In this document: positions 23,023 to 30,773 of the stretch, piece after piece | How the letters are laid out: each line of letters opens with the position of its first letter | Position numbering within the stretch: position 1 is the stretch's first letter | DNA from: Pantoea sp. Cy-639 | GTDB taxonomy: Bacteria; Pseudomonadota; Gammaproteobacteria; Pseudomonadales; Pseudomonadaceae | NCBI RefSeq assembly: GCF_011752525.1 | Contig: NZ_VWXI01000001.1 | Location: 248,001-312,000, forward strand | Direction: 5' to 3' | Length of the DNA stretch: 64,000 nt | The notes under the pieces: generated by a model | Told to the model about the DNA's origin: nothing | The model's database searches: none | What the model saw: the letters and a program-made list of their open reading frames with translations, nothing else | Program-made: the position numbers and the translations under genes

Positions 23023-26000
23023 CTAGCCGTTGCGCAGCATCTTTCGCGCTGGGCCGTTGGTCTTGAAGTCCTTGAGGACCATCTGATATCCGGCGTTTGC
23101 TCCTTGGGTTGCAGCTTCCCTGATCCGCGCCAGCGTGGCTTCATCCGCGGAGCCTTGGATTTGGAAGTGCTGCTGGATGGGTGGCATCTGGCTCCACCCC
23201 GCCGATCCTCCGTTCTGCTGAATATCGCTCAAGGTGCGGTCCAGCTTGGCGCTGGTGTTCGCCGTGGTTACCCGCTCGCCCTTCTGCAGCAGCCAAGTGC
23301 CCTCACGCGGCACGCTGTCGATACCGTCATGCGCCATGCCGACCAGCGACAAGCTGCTGGCCAGAGCCGTGGTGCTTGTGATCGCCGCCGATGCAGGCGC
23401 GGCGTTGGCGCCGAACGAGGCGAGGGAGGCCATGGCGGCGGCCGGCGCGTAGGCAGCAGCCATGGCAGTACCGGTCGCCGCCGCCAGCGCCGCCGAGGAA
23501 GCTGCCGCAGCGTCACCAATCGCGGCGTTGACCGCCATCTGGAGGCCCACCTTCACCAACATGTGCAGCAGGTCGTTGGCGATGCCTTCGGCGAAGTCGC
23601 TGAAGTTGAATTTGCCGGTCTTCACAAAGTTGACCAGCTCATCTTCCAGGCTGCCCAGGGCATTGCTGGTGACGCTGTACATCTGCGAGTTCATGTCCAT
23701 GGCGCTATCGGCGTAGTCTTGCCAGGCGTCCTTCGCACCGCTGAGCCAGTCGCCTTGCAGCTCATCCTGCTTGCGGTAGTAGTCCTCCTGGATCTGAATC
23801 CGGTCGGCCATGGCATCACGCAGCAGGGCCGTTTCCTTGTCATATCGCGCCTTGGCATCAGGATCGCCCAGCAGGTCAGCTTCCTTGTACTGCTTGTAGA
23901 GCTCGTTGCGCTGCTTGGCGAAGTCCTGCTCGATCGCCAGGTTTTCCCGCATCCGCGAGCGCAGCTTCTCACCCTGGCCAGCGCCAGCGATCTCCAGTTC
24001 GAAGCCCTGGCGAACAATGGTGTTGCTGTCCTTCAGGTTGGCCGCGTAGGTGGCCAGTTTCAGGTCTTCCTGGTTCTGCTTCTGCAGCTTGATCTTGGCG
24101 TCGAGCTCGGCTGCCAGGCCTTCCAGCACCTTCTGGCGCTCGGCGCTGACACCCTTGAGCTTGCCGGTCTCCAGCTCGAAGGCCAACTTGGCTACCTCGG
24201 TAGCCTTGCCCTGCTTGCCGGTGGTCTCATCGATGAGGGCGATCTGACGGCGGTAGCCTTCCTCGGCGTCGACCCCGCGCTTCTTCAGTGCTTCTGCTGC
24301 TGATTTCGCGCGGGACTTGGCGTCTTCCTCGGCCTTCTTCGTCGCCGCAGCAGCCTTTTCGATTGCGTCTAAGTTCTTCTGCTTGGCAACCAGCAGATCA
24401 CCCTCTCCCTCTTTCAAGCCCTCAACGAAGCCACCACTGATCCTTGCCGAAAGCTTCTCAGCTTCGGTTCGCTTCCCAGCAACAGCGATCTGCTCGTCGA
24501 TCTTCTTGGCCAAGTCGGTGTAGACCTTGGACCTTTCGGGGACCGTGTTTGCGTTCGTGGCCGCCGCGACAGTGTTAGCGTTGAACTCATCGGTGAGGCG
24601 CTTGACCAGACTGGCGGCATAGGACGCCTTCTCGCCGGCCTCAGCAACTGCGCCCGACTGCGCCACCCAAGCCTGTAGGGCTTCCGGCTTGAGCCGGAAC
24701 CGCCGCGACAGGTCCTCGATGACCAGGGACAATGGCTGCCCAGCAGCATAGGCCTCATCGAACTCTTTCTTGATCCGGGGGAACAATGAACTGCCCAGGT
24801 CACGATTCACCCGCTTCATCAGCGTGCTGTAGGCGTCTGCCTGGTCCTGGGTGGCTTGCTTGAAATCAGACGTGTACTCAGCGAGCTGTGCTGCCTTTTG
24901 GTCGCGCCCAAGCGCCCTGAACTTTTCGGCTAGCTCGTCAAGCGGCCTACTGACGTCAATGAGCGACTTCCGCGCATCGTCCGTTTTCATTGTGAAGTAG
25001 GTCAGGGCTGTACCTGCTGCAATCAATATCCCTGCAGGTCCGCCAAGAAGCGCCATCGATGCAGATGCCGCCCTGGCTGTGACACTCATTGCGGTAATGC
25101 CGGCGGCGGCCGTCCTGCTCACCCCAGCCATTGTAGCGAGAGTTGCCTGATAACGAGCAGTGTCGTACTGGACCCGAACAAAGGAGGCGGCCGCGGTTGC
25201 AGCTGCAGCTGCGAGGCGGACGGAAAGCACACCAGCCAAGACAACTGCGGCCTTGGCTGTCGCCTCCAACGCAACTTTTGCTTCAGGCGATCCAAGAACC
25301 TTGTTGAGCGACTCAACCACGTCCTTTGCCGCAGTCAGGCTGCCCTCTCCAGTCAGCAGGCCAGAGATTGTATTTTGCAGGGCCTCCATTGCGCCGCCGA
25401 AAGTATCCCGAGCGGCGGCTGCGGCACCACCATAAGATTCTTCGAGAGACTGAAGAATGATGCCCTGGGCGCCGGCGACGTTACCTGTCGACTCCATCGC
25501 CAGAGCCATCTTCTTCTGTTCGTCAGTGAAGCGGAACCCTTGCTTGCTGAGAGCAGTTAGACCTTTGGACGGTACATCTAGGGCTCGACCAATAGTTTCC
25601 GCTGCGTCTTTAACCGACATGCCTGTCCGTGCAGCCATGTCAGCAGCGGCTTGTAACGCCCTGTTGAATTGGTTACCGACCACTCCAGAGAATGCGAGAA
25701 GAGTGGTTTGGGCTTGGTTGATATCACCACCCGAGAACGTTGTCGCTTTCTCCATGGCGGCGGCCATGTCATTCAGCTGTTCACGATTGAAGCCTGCCGA
25801 CTCACCAGTTGAACGAAGGACTGCGCTCAACTGAGCCTGTTCCCTCTCCGCATTTCTAGTTTCTGTGACAAATCGTCCAAAAATGCTTGCGACGGACAGT
25901 CCAGCAACTACTCCAGCAGCAGCCTCCCCCAAAGCGCTCCAGGCAAACTTTGCCTGATTGGCGGCCTCAACCATCTCTTTTGATGATTTCTTGGCGGCCC

Positions 26001-26082
26001 GGCCCGCCTGGTCTATCGGCCCAGTGAAACCGCCAATCCGGGCAATCAGGTCAAGCGTGAGCGTGCCAAGCGATCCAGCCAT
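23023..26082 (-). CDS. tail length tape-measure protein
   Basis: 1019 aa. The N-terminus (GSLGTLTLDLIARIGGFTGP) and the following TMP core (FSGGDINQAQTTLLAFSGVV, GRALDVPSKGLTALSKQGFR) are lambda GpH/TP901-type tape measures. Central hydrophobic helices (VVLAGVLSVRLAAAAATAAA; LLGGPAGILIAAGTALTYF) could insert in the host membrane. Residues ~540-800 are charged coiled-coil. The length should set tail length. The C-terminal ~40 residues are repeated as a separate gene downstream. Confidence 0.92.
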   Translation of the reverse strand: MAGSLGTLTLDLIARIGGFTGPIDQAGRAAKKSSKEMVEAANQAKFAWSALGEAAAGVVAGLSVASIFGRFVTETRNAEREQAQLSAVLRSTGESAGFNREQLNDMAAAMEKATTFSGGDINQAQTTLLAFSGVVGNQFNRALQAAADMAARTGMSVKDAAETIGRALDVPSKGLTALSKQGFRFTDEQKKMALAMESTGNVAGAQGIILQSLEESYGGAAAAARDTFGGAMEALQNTISGLLTGEGSLTAAKDVVESLNKVLGSPEAKVALEATAKAAVVLAGVLSVRLAAAAATAAASFVRVQYDTARYQATLATMAGVSRTAAAGITAMSVTARAASASMALLGGPAGILIAAGTALTYFTMKTDDARKSLIDVSRPLDELAEKFRALGRDQKAAQLAEYTSDFKQATQDQADAYSTLMKRVNRDLGSSLFPRIKKEFDEAYAAGQPLSLVIEDLSRRFRLKPEALQAWVAQSGAVAEAGEKASYAASLVKRLTDEFNANTVAAATNANTVPERSKVYTDLAKKIDEQIAVAGKRTEAEKLSARISGGFVEGLKEGEGDLLVAKQKNLDAIEKAAAATKKAEEDAKSRAKSAAEALKKRGVDAEEGYRRQIALIDETTGKQGKATEVAKLAFELETGKLKGVSAERQKVLEGLAAELDAKIKLQKQNQEDLKLATYAANLKDSNTIVRQGFELEIAGAGQGEKLRSRMRENLAIEQDFAKQRNELYKQYKEADLLGDPDAKARYDKETALLRDAMADRIQIQEDYYRKQDELQGDWLSGAKDAWQDYADSAMDMNSQMYSVTSNALGSLEDELVNFVKTGKFNFSDFAEGIANDLLHMLVKVGLQMAVNAAIGDAAAASSAALAAATGTAMAAAYAPAAAMASLASFGANAAPASAAITSTTALASSLSLVGMAHDGIDSVPREGTWLLQKGERVTTANTSAKLDRTLSDIQQNGGSAGWSQMPPIQQHFQIQGSADEATLARIREAATQGANAGYQMVLKDFKTNGPARKMLRNG

Positions 26083-26097
26083 GACGTTCTCCAGGCG

Positions 26098-26120
26098 AAA
26101 AAAAGCCGCCCGGAGGCGGC
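26098..26120 (-). terminator. intrinsic terminator downstream of the exported-protein gene
   Basis: On the minus strand GCCGCC-TCCG-GGCGGC is followed by TTTTTTT. It separates the candidate moron at 26140 from the tape measure gene. Confidence 0.75.
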
Positions 26121-26139
26121 ATGATTTAAATCCACAACT

Positions 26140-26484
26140 TCACTTCACTGCGTTTCCGCAGACAATACCCGCACCATCTCCAACACTCATCACTACATAG
26201 ACATCTTTACCCGTATCCCGAGGAAATTTCATTCCTATAAATGGCGAGTATCCTGCATAAGCTCCGTAAGAGTTCTTGGCGTTCACTAGTCCGCAGAACT
26301 GCCAGCCTTTATCTTCACGGGTCAAAAATACGCTTTTCACCTTCGCACTATCTGAATCCTTCAGAACATCATCCATCGCGGCCTTAATGCCTGCCAAATC
26401 CGCTGCTGTTGCAGGAACTTTTTCAGCGCCCGCAAAGCAAGCTGCGGATACAAAAAACAGTGCTAGAGCAAGATTCCTGCCCAC
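26140..26484 (-). CDS. exported hypothetical protein, candidate moron
   Basis: 114 aa from a GTG with GGAGGGG just upstream. Residues 1-19 are a signal peptide (LALALFFVSAACFAGA), so the mature protein should be periplasmic. It has two cysteines (QFCGLVNAKN and GIVCGN) that could form a disulphide, and NAKNSYGAYAGYSPF, which I recall from small exported phage and plasmid proteins. It interrupts the tail operon between the chaperone genes and the tape measure and has its own terminator, which marks it as a moron. Function unknown. Confidence 0.72.
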   Translation of the reverse strand: MGRNLALALFFVSAACFAGAEKVPATAADLAGIKAAMDDVLKDSDSAKVKSVFLTREDKGWQFCGLVNAKNSYGAYAGYSPFIGMKFPRDTGKDVYVVMSVGDGAGIVCGNAVK

Positions 26485-26536
26485 TTTACCCCTCCATTAA
26501 TGTCAGCAAACTGCTAAGTTTGGCGCATTGTGGCTA

Positions 26537-26851
26537 TCAGCTCCAGCTTTCCAGGGCCTCCTCCAGCGTCTCGACCCGTGGGTCCATGTGCGGAGCGAAG
26601 TCCTGCGGGTACAGTTTCGGTGCCGACTCTCTGGTCTTGCTGTTGAAGTAAATGGCCTGGAACTGGGCCAGAGCTACCTCCAGCCTCATCCCCAGGTGAA
26701 GCGATCCGCGCTTCTGCCGGAACTTCACCCAAGTCAGAAACTCGGGATAGGTCATGTTTTCTTGCGCCTCGGCGATGGTGCGGCCGCCTATCCCGTTCAT
26801 CACCAGCTCGCACCACAGTTCGTCGATCGGCTCTAGCGCTTCCTCTTTCCC
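26537..26851 (-). CDS. tail assembly chaperone T-like frame, made as -1 frameshift extension (GT)
   Basis: The frame has no good start of its own at its 5' end; it is open from the slippery site at 26845-26851 to the stop at 26537. From there it reads LEPIDELWCELVMNG, TIAEAQENMTYPEFLTWVKF (DUF4035-like) and ends ALESWS. Ribosomes shifting -1 at GGGAAAG would make a fusion of about 213 aa with the upstream G-like protein, as in lambda GT. A GTG at 26803 could give a free 88-aa product. Confidence 0.8.
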   Translation of the reverse strand, partial: GKEEALEPIDELWCELVMNGIGGRTIAEAQENMTYPEFLTWVKFRQKRGSLHLGMRLEVALAQFQAIYFNSKTRESAPKLYPQDFAPHMDPRVETLEEALESWS

Positions 26852-27177
26852 GCGACGGCGCCGTTCTGCACCTCACCGATGGCGATCAGCAACAGGTTGG
26901 TCAGGTCAGGGTCGAGAGCGCCCTTCTCCGGATCGGCCTCGCCGGTGATGTCGTTGACGGTGAACACCGCCTTTCCCTCGGCATCGCAGATGCTCGAGGC
27001 GATACGGCAGGCCAGCGGGTCGGCGCCACGGTGAGCAGCGATATCGCCGATGGCCGTCTGGTAGGACAGCGGCCGCACGTAGCAGGTGAACTTCTTGTCG
27101 TCCCACTCGATCTCCTTGGCCACCGGGCGAGCGGTGAAGGCCTTGGACTTCTTCAGGTTGGAGATGCTCAGTTCCAT
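26833..27177 (-). CDS. tail assembly chaperone G-like
   Basis: 114 aa. MELSISNLKKSKAFTARPVA and KKFTCYVRPLSYQTAIGDIA fit the tail-assembly chaperone family encoded between tube and tape measure. It ends QNGAVAGKRKR, where the slippery heptamer lies nine codons-worth of bases or less before the stop. The short form and the frameshifted GT form together coat the tape measure before tube polymerisation. Confidence 0.82.
   Translation of the reverse strand: MELSISNLKKSKAFTARPVAKEIEWDDKKFTCYVRPLSYQTAIGDIAAHRGADPLACRIASSICDAEGKAVFTVNDITGEADPEKGALDPDLTNLLLIAIGEVQNGAVAGKRKR
26845..26851 (-). promoter_or_regulatory. programmed -1 ribosomal frameshift site GGGAAAG
   Basis: Read on the minus strand as G GGA AAG in the G frame, it re-pairs as GGG AAA in the -1 frame. 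This is the same heptamer used in lambda G/GT. The downstream -1 frame is open for over 100 codons and encodes a T-like domain. Confidence 0.85.
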
Positions 27178-27179
27178 CG

Positions 27180-27671
27180 TTAGGCCACCTTACGAATCCA
27201 GGCGGAACCGCCCGAACGCTGGATGGATACCGCGGTGCTCACCACGGCGTTAGCGGCGAAGTCGAACGGGAAGTCGGCGACGTAGCCTTCGAACACGAAC
27301 CAGGTGCGCGAGGCAGGCAGCTCGAAGTCATCGCCTTCAGTGCTGAGCGTCGGCGATGCGGTGCCGTCCGACCAGCCCACGGCCCATTTGATGGTGGTGT
27401 CGCCGTCGGCCTCGGAAAGCTGGTGGAGGCGGACATGGCTCGCGCTGTTAGGGTCGGCATTGATGGTCAGCGATGCCTGACCCGGGGTACGCAGGCCCTT
27501 CTTGTAGGTCCGGGAAGTGGAGCTGAGGCAGGTGTCCTCGATCTGCTCCGCCGGCGCTCCACCAGGGTTGAAGGCCGTGGCGCACTCGACCTCCGTTACA
27601 GCCAATGGACCGGTGCCAGTGAGAGGCGGCATCAGGGCGTAGACCTGGGTGCCTTGGGTGAGAATCGACAT
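27180..27671 (-). CDS. major tail tube protein
   Basis: 163 aa. [36 protein letters not shown] and [20 protein letters not shown] are features of tail tube proteins of siphophages (lambda V-like fold). [12 protein letters not shown] and the C-terminal [13 protein letters not shown] complete the fold. It is followed within three bases by the chaperone gene, the usual order. Confidence 0.88.
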   Translation of the reverse strand: MSILTQGTQVYALMPPLTGTGPLAVTEVECATAFNPGGAPAEQIEDTCLSSTSRTYKKGLRTPGQASLTINADPNSASHVRLHQLSEADGDTTIKWAVGWSDGTASPTLSTEGDDFELPASRTWFVFEGYVADFPFDFAANAVVSTAVSIQRSGGSAWIRKVA

Positions 27672-27689
27672 GGTGGTCTCCTGTCGGGC

Positions 27690-27715
27690 AAAGAAAAGCC
27701 CGCACTTGGCGGGCT
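27690..27715 (-). terminator. intrinsic terminator upstream of the tail tube gene
   Basis: On the minus strand AGCCCGC-CAAGT-GCGGGCT is followed by TTTCTTT. A near-identical hairpin occurs at 34373-34395. It stands between the head-tail joining genes and the tail genes, next to the HIRAN gene on the other strand. Confidence 0.75.
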
Positions 27716-27813
27716 CAGTTGAACTGTTTAATTATCCAGGTGGATGAAAAGCCAGTGGCAATTCACTGGCCATGCGTAATAGCTTTCGCCATCTATCGAT
27801 CCAAGGAGTGCCC

Positions 27814-28146
27814 ATGGAGTACAGCGTCATTGTTGCAGGCACTGGATTCGAGGGCCGGCAAAGCCGCATCCGCCTGGCCGTAAAAGAAGGTATGGAGGTG
27901 AAACTGGTTCCAGAACCGAACAACCCTCATGACGAAAATGCCATAGCTGTCTATGTCACCGTTCGCCGCTGGTTCACCCTCTTCCTAACAACCGATGTCC
28001 ACATCGGCTACATAAAGAAAGAGCGAGCCAAATTCTTCACGAAGAAGCTTCGCGAAGGCGGCAAGATATTGGGGGCATATGTGAACAGCATGTACCTGGA
28101 GCTTGATCACCCACGGGTCTCACTCATAGTTGAGACCGACTGGTAA
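27814..28146 (+). CDS. HIRAN-domain protein, antisense moron in the tail operon
   Basis: 110 aa from an ATG preceded by AAGGAG. VAGTGFEGRQSRIRLAV, VPEPNNPHDENAIAVYV and HIGYIKKERAKFFTKKLREG form a whole HIRAN domain, which binds 3' ends or stalled forks of DNA in eukaryotic HLTF and occurs alone in bacteria and phages. It is transcribed opposite to all surrounding structural genes, so it must have its own promoter and can be expressed in the lysogen. A role in DNA repair or phage-host conflict is inference. Confidence 0.82.
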   Translation: MEYSVIVAGTGFEGRQSRIRLAVKEGMEVKLVPEPNNPHDENAIAVYVTVRRWFTLFLTTDVHIGYIKKERAKFFTKKLREGGKILGAYVNSMYLELDHPRVSLIVETDW

Positions 28147-28153
28147 GCCTGAC

Positions 28154-28522
28154 TCAACGGCGGACTATCCAGTCCACGTCGAAGTTGGTGCGGTAGTGCT
28201 TGGTCGCAGAATCGCGCGACTCACCACCCCAGCGAGTGACGTAGGCGCGCAATTCGATTGCATCGCGGATTGCGTCACGCACTTTGCGCACGGATGCGCT
28301 GGTGGTGCCGTACACGTCCACCTGCAGCGTGAAACCATCGACATCAGGGCGGCCTGCCAGATAGTTCTCCGGGCTCCCGCGCACCAGCTGCCAAACGGCA
28401 TACGGCTTGGCCACGCCCTCCGGGGCCTCGCCAAACGGGTACAGGCGCAGGTTCACACCCGCACCGAGCAGAGCTGTAACGCCGGGGTCAGCCGCGCAAA
28501 CGAGTTCAATGGGTGGTGTCAT
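28154..28522 (-). CDS. tail completion/terminator protein (DUF3168)
   Basis: 122 aa. GVNLRLYPFGEAPEGVAKPY and AVWQLVRGSPENYLAG then DGFTLQVDVYGTTSASVRKV are typical of DUF3168 tail terminator proteins (gp17/lambda U-like), which cap the tail tube and join it to the head. The start overlaps the gp10-like stop by four bases (ATGA). Confidence 0.88.
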   Translation of the reverse strand: MTPPIELVCAADPGVTALLGAGVNLRLYPFGEAPEGVAKPYAVWQLVRGSPENYLAGRPDVDGFTLQVDVYGTTSASVRKVRDAIRDAIELRAYVTRWGGESRDSATKHYRTNFDVDWIVRR

Positions 28523-29013
28523 GAGGATGCAGCCTTTTTCGCAGCGCGCCGGATTGCGCGGTCGATCGCCTTCTCGTACTCGGTGACGAAGGTGTTGGTG
28601 ACTTCGCTGATGCTGTTGGCCAGGGCCGGTCGCATGAACGGGGCCGCGGCCATCTTCTCGGTACCGAACTCGATGAGGCGCCAGTGTGGGGTGGGAGCAT
28701 TGATCGATAGGTCGACCGTCTCACCCTTCTTCGCCAACACGGCTCCATGCAGCACGCCGACCCGGAAGCCCAGGTCGCCGGTCCGCTTGAACAAGCGACC
28801 ATTCCAGCGCAGTGCGATGTTGTCGGAGATCGAGCGGCCGGTTTCCTTGTCGTCGATGCGCTCAGCGCCCTCCTTCGCCTTCTGCACCACCACCTGGGCA
28901 GCCTTGCGCAACGCAGTACGACCACCTTTTCGCTTAACGTCGTAGCTGACAGCATCGAGCTTTCCCAGCAGGCTATCCAGGCCGATCAGGCTGAACTCGA
29001 CTGTTTCAGCCAT
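28519..29013 (-). CDS. HK97 gp10-like head-tail joining protein
   Basis: 164 aa. LIGLDSLLGKLDAVSYDVKR, ALRKAAQVVVQKAKEGAERI and LIEFGTEKMAAAPFMRPAL are the signature blocks of HK97-gp10_like proteins. It overlaps both neighbours by a few bases. Confidence 0.9.
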   Translation of the reverse strand: MAETVEFSLIGLDSLLGKLDAVSYDVKRKGGRTALRKAAQVVVQKAKEGAERIDDKETGRSISDNIALRWNGRLFKRTGDLGFRVGVLHGAVLAKKGETVDLSINAPTPHWRLIEFGTEKMAAAPFMRPALANSISEVTNTFVTEYEKAIDRAIRRAAKKAASS

Positions 29014-29350
29014 CTTTCACCCCCTTCGACACAAGGATCGTGAGGTATTCACGACCAGAGTTCGGGTCCTCCAAAGGACGACCAACAATGCTGTACACCT
29101 CGTCCCGATAGACGATGCGCATGGTAGGCAGCACCCCTGAGCGGTAGCGAATCACGATCCTGGCGGTGGCTTCTGACTGTGCGGACTGGGCAGCAATCAG
29201 GTCGCGGCCAGACAGCGGGGAAACCTGCGCCCACACCTTGGCAAACAACTGCCAATCTGGCTCGCCGAACTCCAATGTCTCAGGGTCGCGCGGCGTGACC
29301 TTGTGCTGAATCTCGATTCGATGCCTCAGCTTGCCTGCTTGAATGCTCAT
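29006..29350 (-). CDS. phage head closure / head-tail adaptor protein
   Basis: 114 aa. AGKLRHRIEIQHKVTPRDPE, WAQVSPLSGRDLIAAQSAQS and ARIVIRYRSGVLPTMRIVY are typical of SPP1 gp16/HK97 gp7-type adaptors. Four-base overlap with the upstream connector gene. Confidence 0.92.
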   Translation of the reverse strand: MSIQAGKLRHRIEIQHKVTPRDPETLEFGEPDWQLFAKVWAQVSPLSGRDLIAAQSAQSEATARIVIRYRSGVLPTMRIVYRDEVYSIVGRPLEDPNSGREYLTILVSKGVKDG

Positions 29351-29670
29351 GCCAGTGCCGGATCGCGAAGGTGGTAGAGAAGCGCTGTTACCGGCCTTGG
29401 GAGCATACCCTGCTCGAACTCCCGGTCTTGGTCGTTATCGCGCTGGTTGTACAGGTAGCCAAGCATGAGCTTGGTGGCTGCCTTCACCGCATAGGGAACC
29501 TTGCCGGGAATGGCCTCGCCGTCTGCATCCAGATAGGCATCAGCGGCGGACTTGAGATAACCCCTGACCAGGTCGCTCGCCTCGAGCACCTTGTCTCGGA
29601 TGTCATCGTCGTCGGCGTCATCATCCACGCGAAGCTGAGATTTTGCTTGCTCCAGAGTGATGAACATCAT
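29347..29670 (-). CDS. head-tail connector protein (HK97 gp6-like)
   Basis: 107 aa, helical. ITLEQAKSQLRVDDDADDDD and VLEASDLVRGYLKSAADAYL are the standard motif of gp6-like connectors that attach beneath the portal. ATGA overlap with the upstream gene. Confidence 0.92.
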   Translation of the reverse strand: MMFITLEQAKSQLRVDDDADDDDIRDKVLEASDLVRGYLKSAADAYLDADGEAIPGKVPYAVKAATKLMLGYLYNQRDNDQDREFEQGMLPRPVTALLYHLRDPALA

Positions 29671-30773
29671 GATGCCGATACCCCCTTGATCAGGTCCTTG
29701 CCGTTGGTGCCGGGCTTGCCGTCGCGGCCGCGCTTCGCCGCCAAGGTCCAGCCCTTACTCCCAACCTCGCCCGGCTTGTCGGTCGTTGGTTCGTCGCAGT
29801 GCCACAGGCTGCCCCCCCAGGTCACCGTGTCGCCCGGCACGTAGTCGCCAGGACTGAACACGCCGCGATAGATCATCACCGGCAGTTCAAGCTTTTTACG
29901 GATCTCGGCGCCGCTGGAGAGCACCAGAGCCAGCTCGACCCCCCTCTCGCCGGATTGCTCCACTACTGCGGAACCGACGCCCTCGACGACGCACTCCCAT
30001 CCCTTCATGCCCGTAGTCCGCTCGAAGGAACGCCATAGGCCACCCAAATGCTTGGCATAGGTGCCGCGGGCGTACGCCTTCTCGGGACTGATCTCCGGCA
30101 GGATCTCCAGTTGCAAGGCATCTCGGCCTGGCTCGCCATCTTTCGGCAGGACCAGGCCCTGCATCACCTTGGCGACTTCTTCTGCGATGATTGGTCGGAG
30201 ATCTTCTGACGTTACACTGACCCCAGGTTGCGCCGGGGGTAGGGAGTCGACCGCATCCTTCACGGCCTCGAGCAGCATCGGGGCAATATCTTCTAGTGAG
30301 ACCGATGTACCATCTTTGGGCGCTGGCAGCTTGGCCACCTCCTCTGCAATCAACGGCCGGACATCTTCTACCGCGATGCTTTTCCCAGGCTCAGGTGGCG
30401 GCAGTGCCTCGACAGCCTCCTTCACCGCTTCGAGCACCATTGGAGTGACATCTTCCAGCGTGACCGATGCACCATCCTTTGGCGCTGGCAGCTTGGCAAC
30501 CTCATCGGCCACTGCCAGACGAATCAGCTCGGGGTCGGCGTCCTTTCCATTCTCCGGCGTTGGTATGAGCTGCGCTGCCTCTCTGGCAACTTCTTCGACA
30601 TCTAGCGGAGGAATACCCTCGATGGACTTCTTGAAATCCTCGCGCAGGACGGAATCCCGTTGATCCAGGTCTTTCGACAAAGCCTCTCGGAATGATGTCA
30701 GGGCTTTTTCGACAAACCCCTTCAGGACCGGTGCGAGCGCTTTGGCCTGTGCCTCAAGTTCACGCAGATTCAA
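29667..30773 (-). CDS. repeat-containing virion protein with collagen-like and CBM-like ends
   Basis: 368 aa. The N-terminal ~65 residues are coiled-coil. Residues ~80-200 contain two ~54-residue repeats (EVAKLPAPKDGASVTLEDVT and EVAKLPAPKDGTSVSLEDIA) plus a partial third. The C-terminal third has YRGVFSPGDYVPGDTVTWGG, like chitin-binding CBM5/12 modules, and ends in GRDGKPGTNGKDL, a collagen-like stretch. Encoded between the portal and the connector, it may be a head decoration or side fibre. The function is inferred. Confidence 0.65.
   Translation of the reverse strand: MNLRELEAQAKALAPVLKGFVEKALTSFREALSKDLDQRDSVLREDFKKSIEGIPPLDVEEVAREAAQLIPTPENGKDADPELIRLAVADEVAKLPAPKDGASVTLEDVTPMVLEAVKEAVEALPPPEPGKSIAVEDVRPLIAEEVAKLPAPKDGTSVSLEDIAPMLLEAVKDAVDSLPPAQPGVSVTSEDLRPIIAEEVAKVMQGLVLPKDGEPGRDALQLEILPEISPEKAYARGTYAKHLGGLWRSFERTTGMKGWECVVEGVGSAVVEQSGERGVELALVLSSGAEIRKKLELPVMIYRGVFSPGDYVPGDTVTWGGSLWHCDEPTTDKPGEVGSKGWTLAAKRGRDGKPGTNGKDLIKGVSAS

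Noticed and set aside
23104..24303. 399-codon plus-strand frame within the tape measure
   Set aside because: Antisense shadow caused by high-GC third positions; no recognisable motif.
30000..30620. Regular repeats seen on the plus strand
   Set aside because: They are the coding repeats of the virion protein at 29667-30773, not a separate repeat element.
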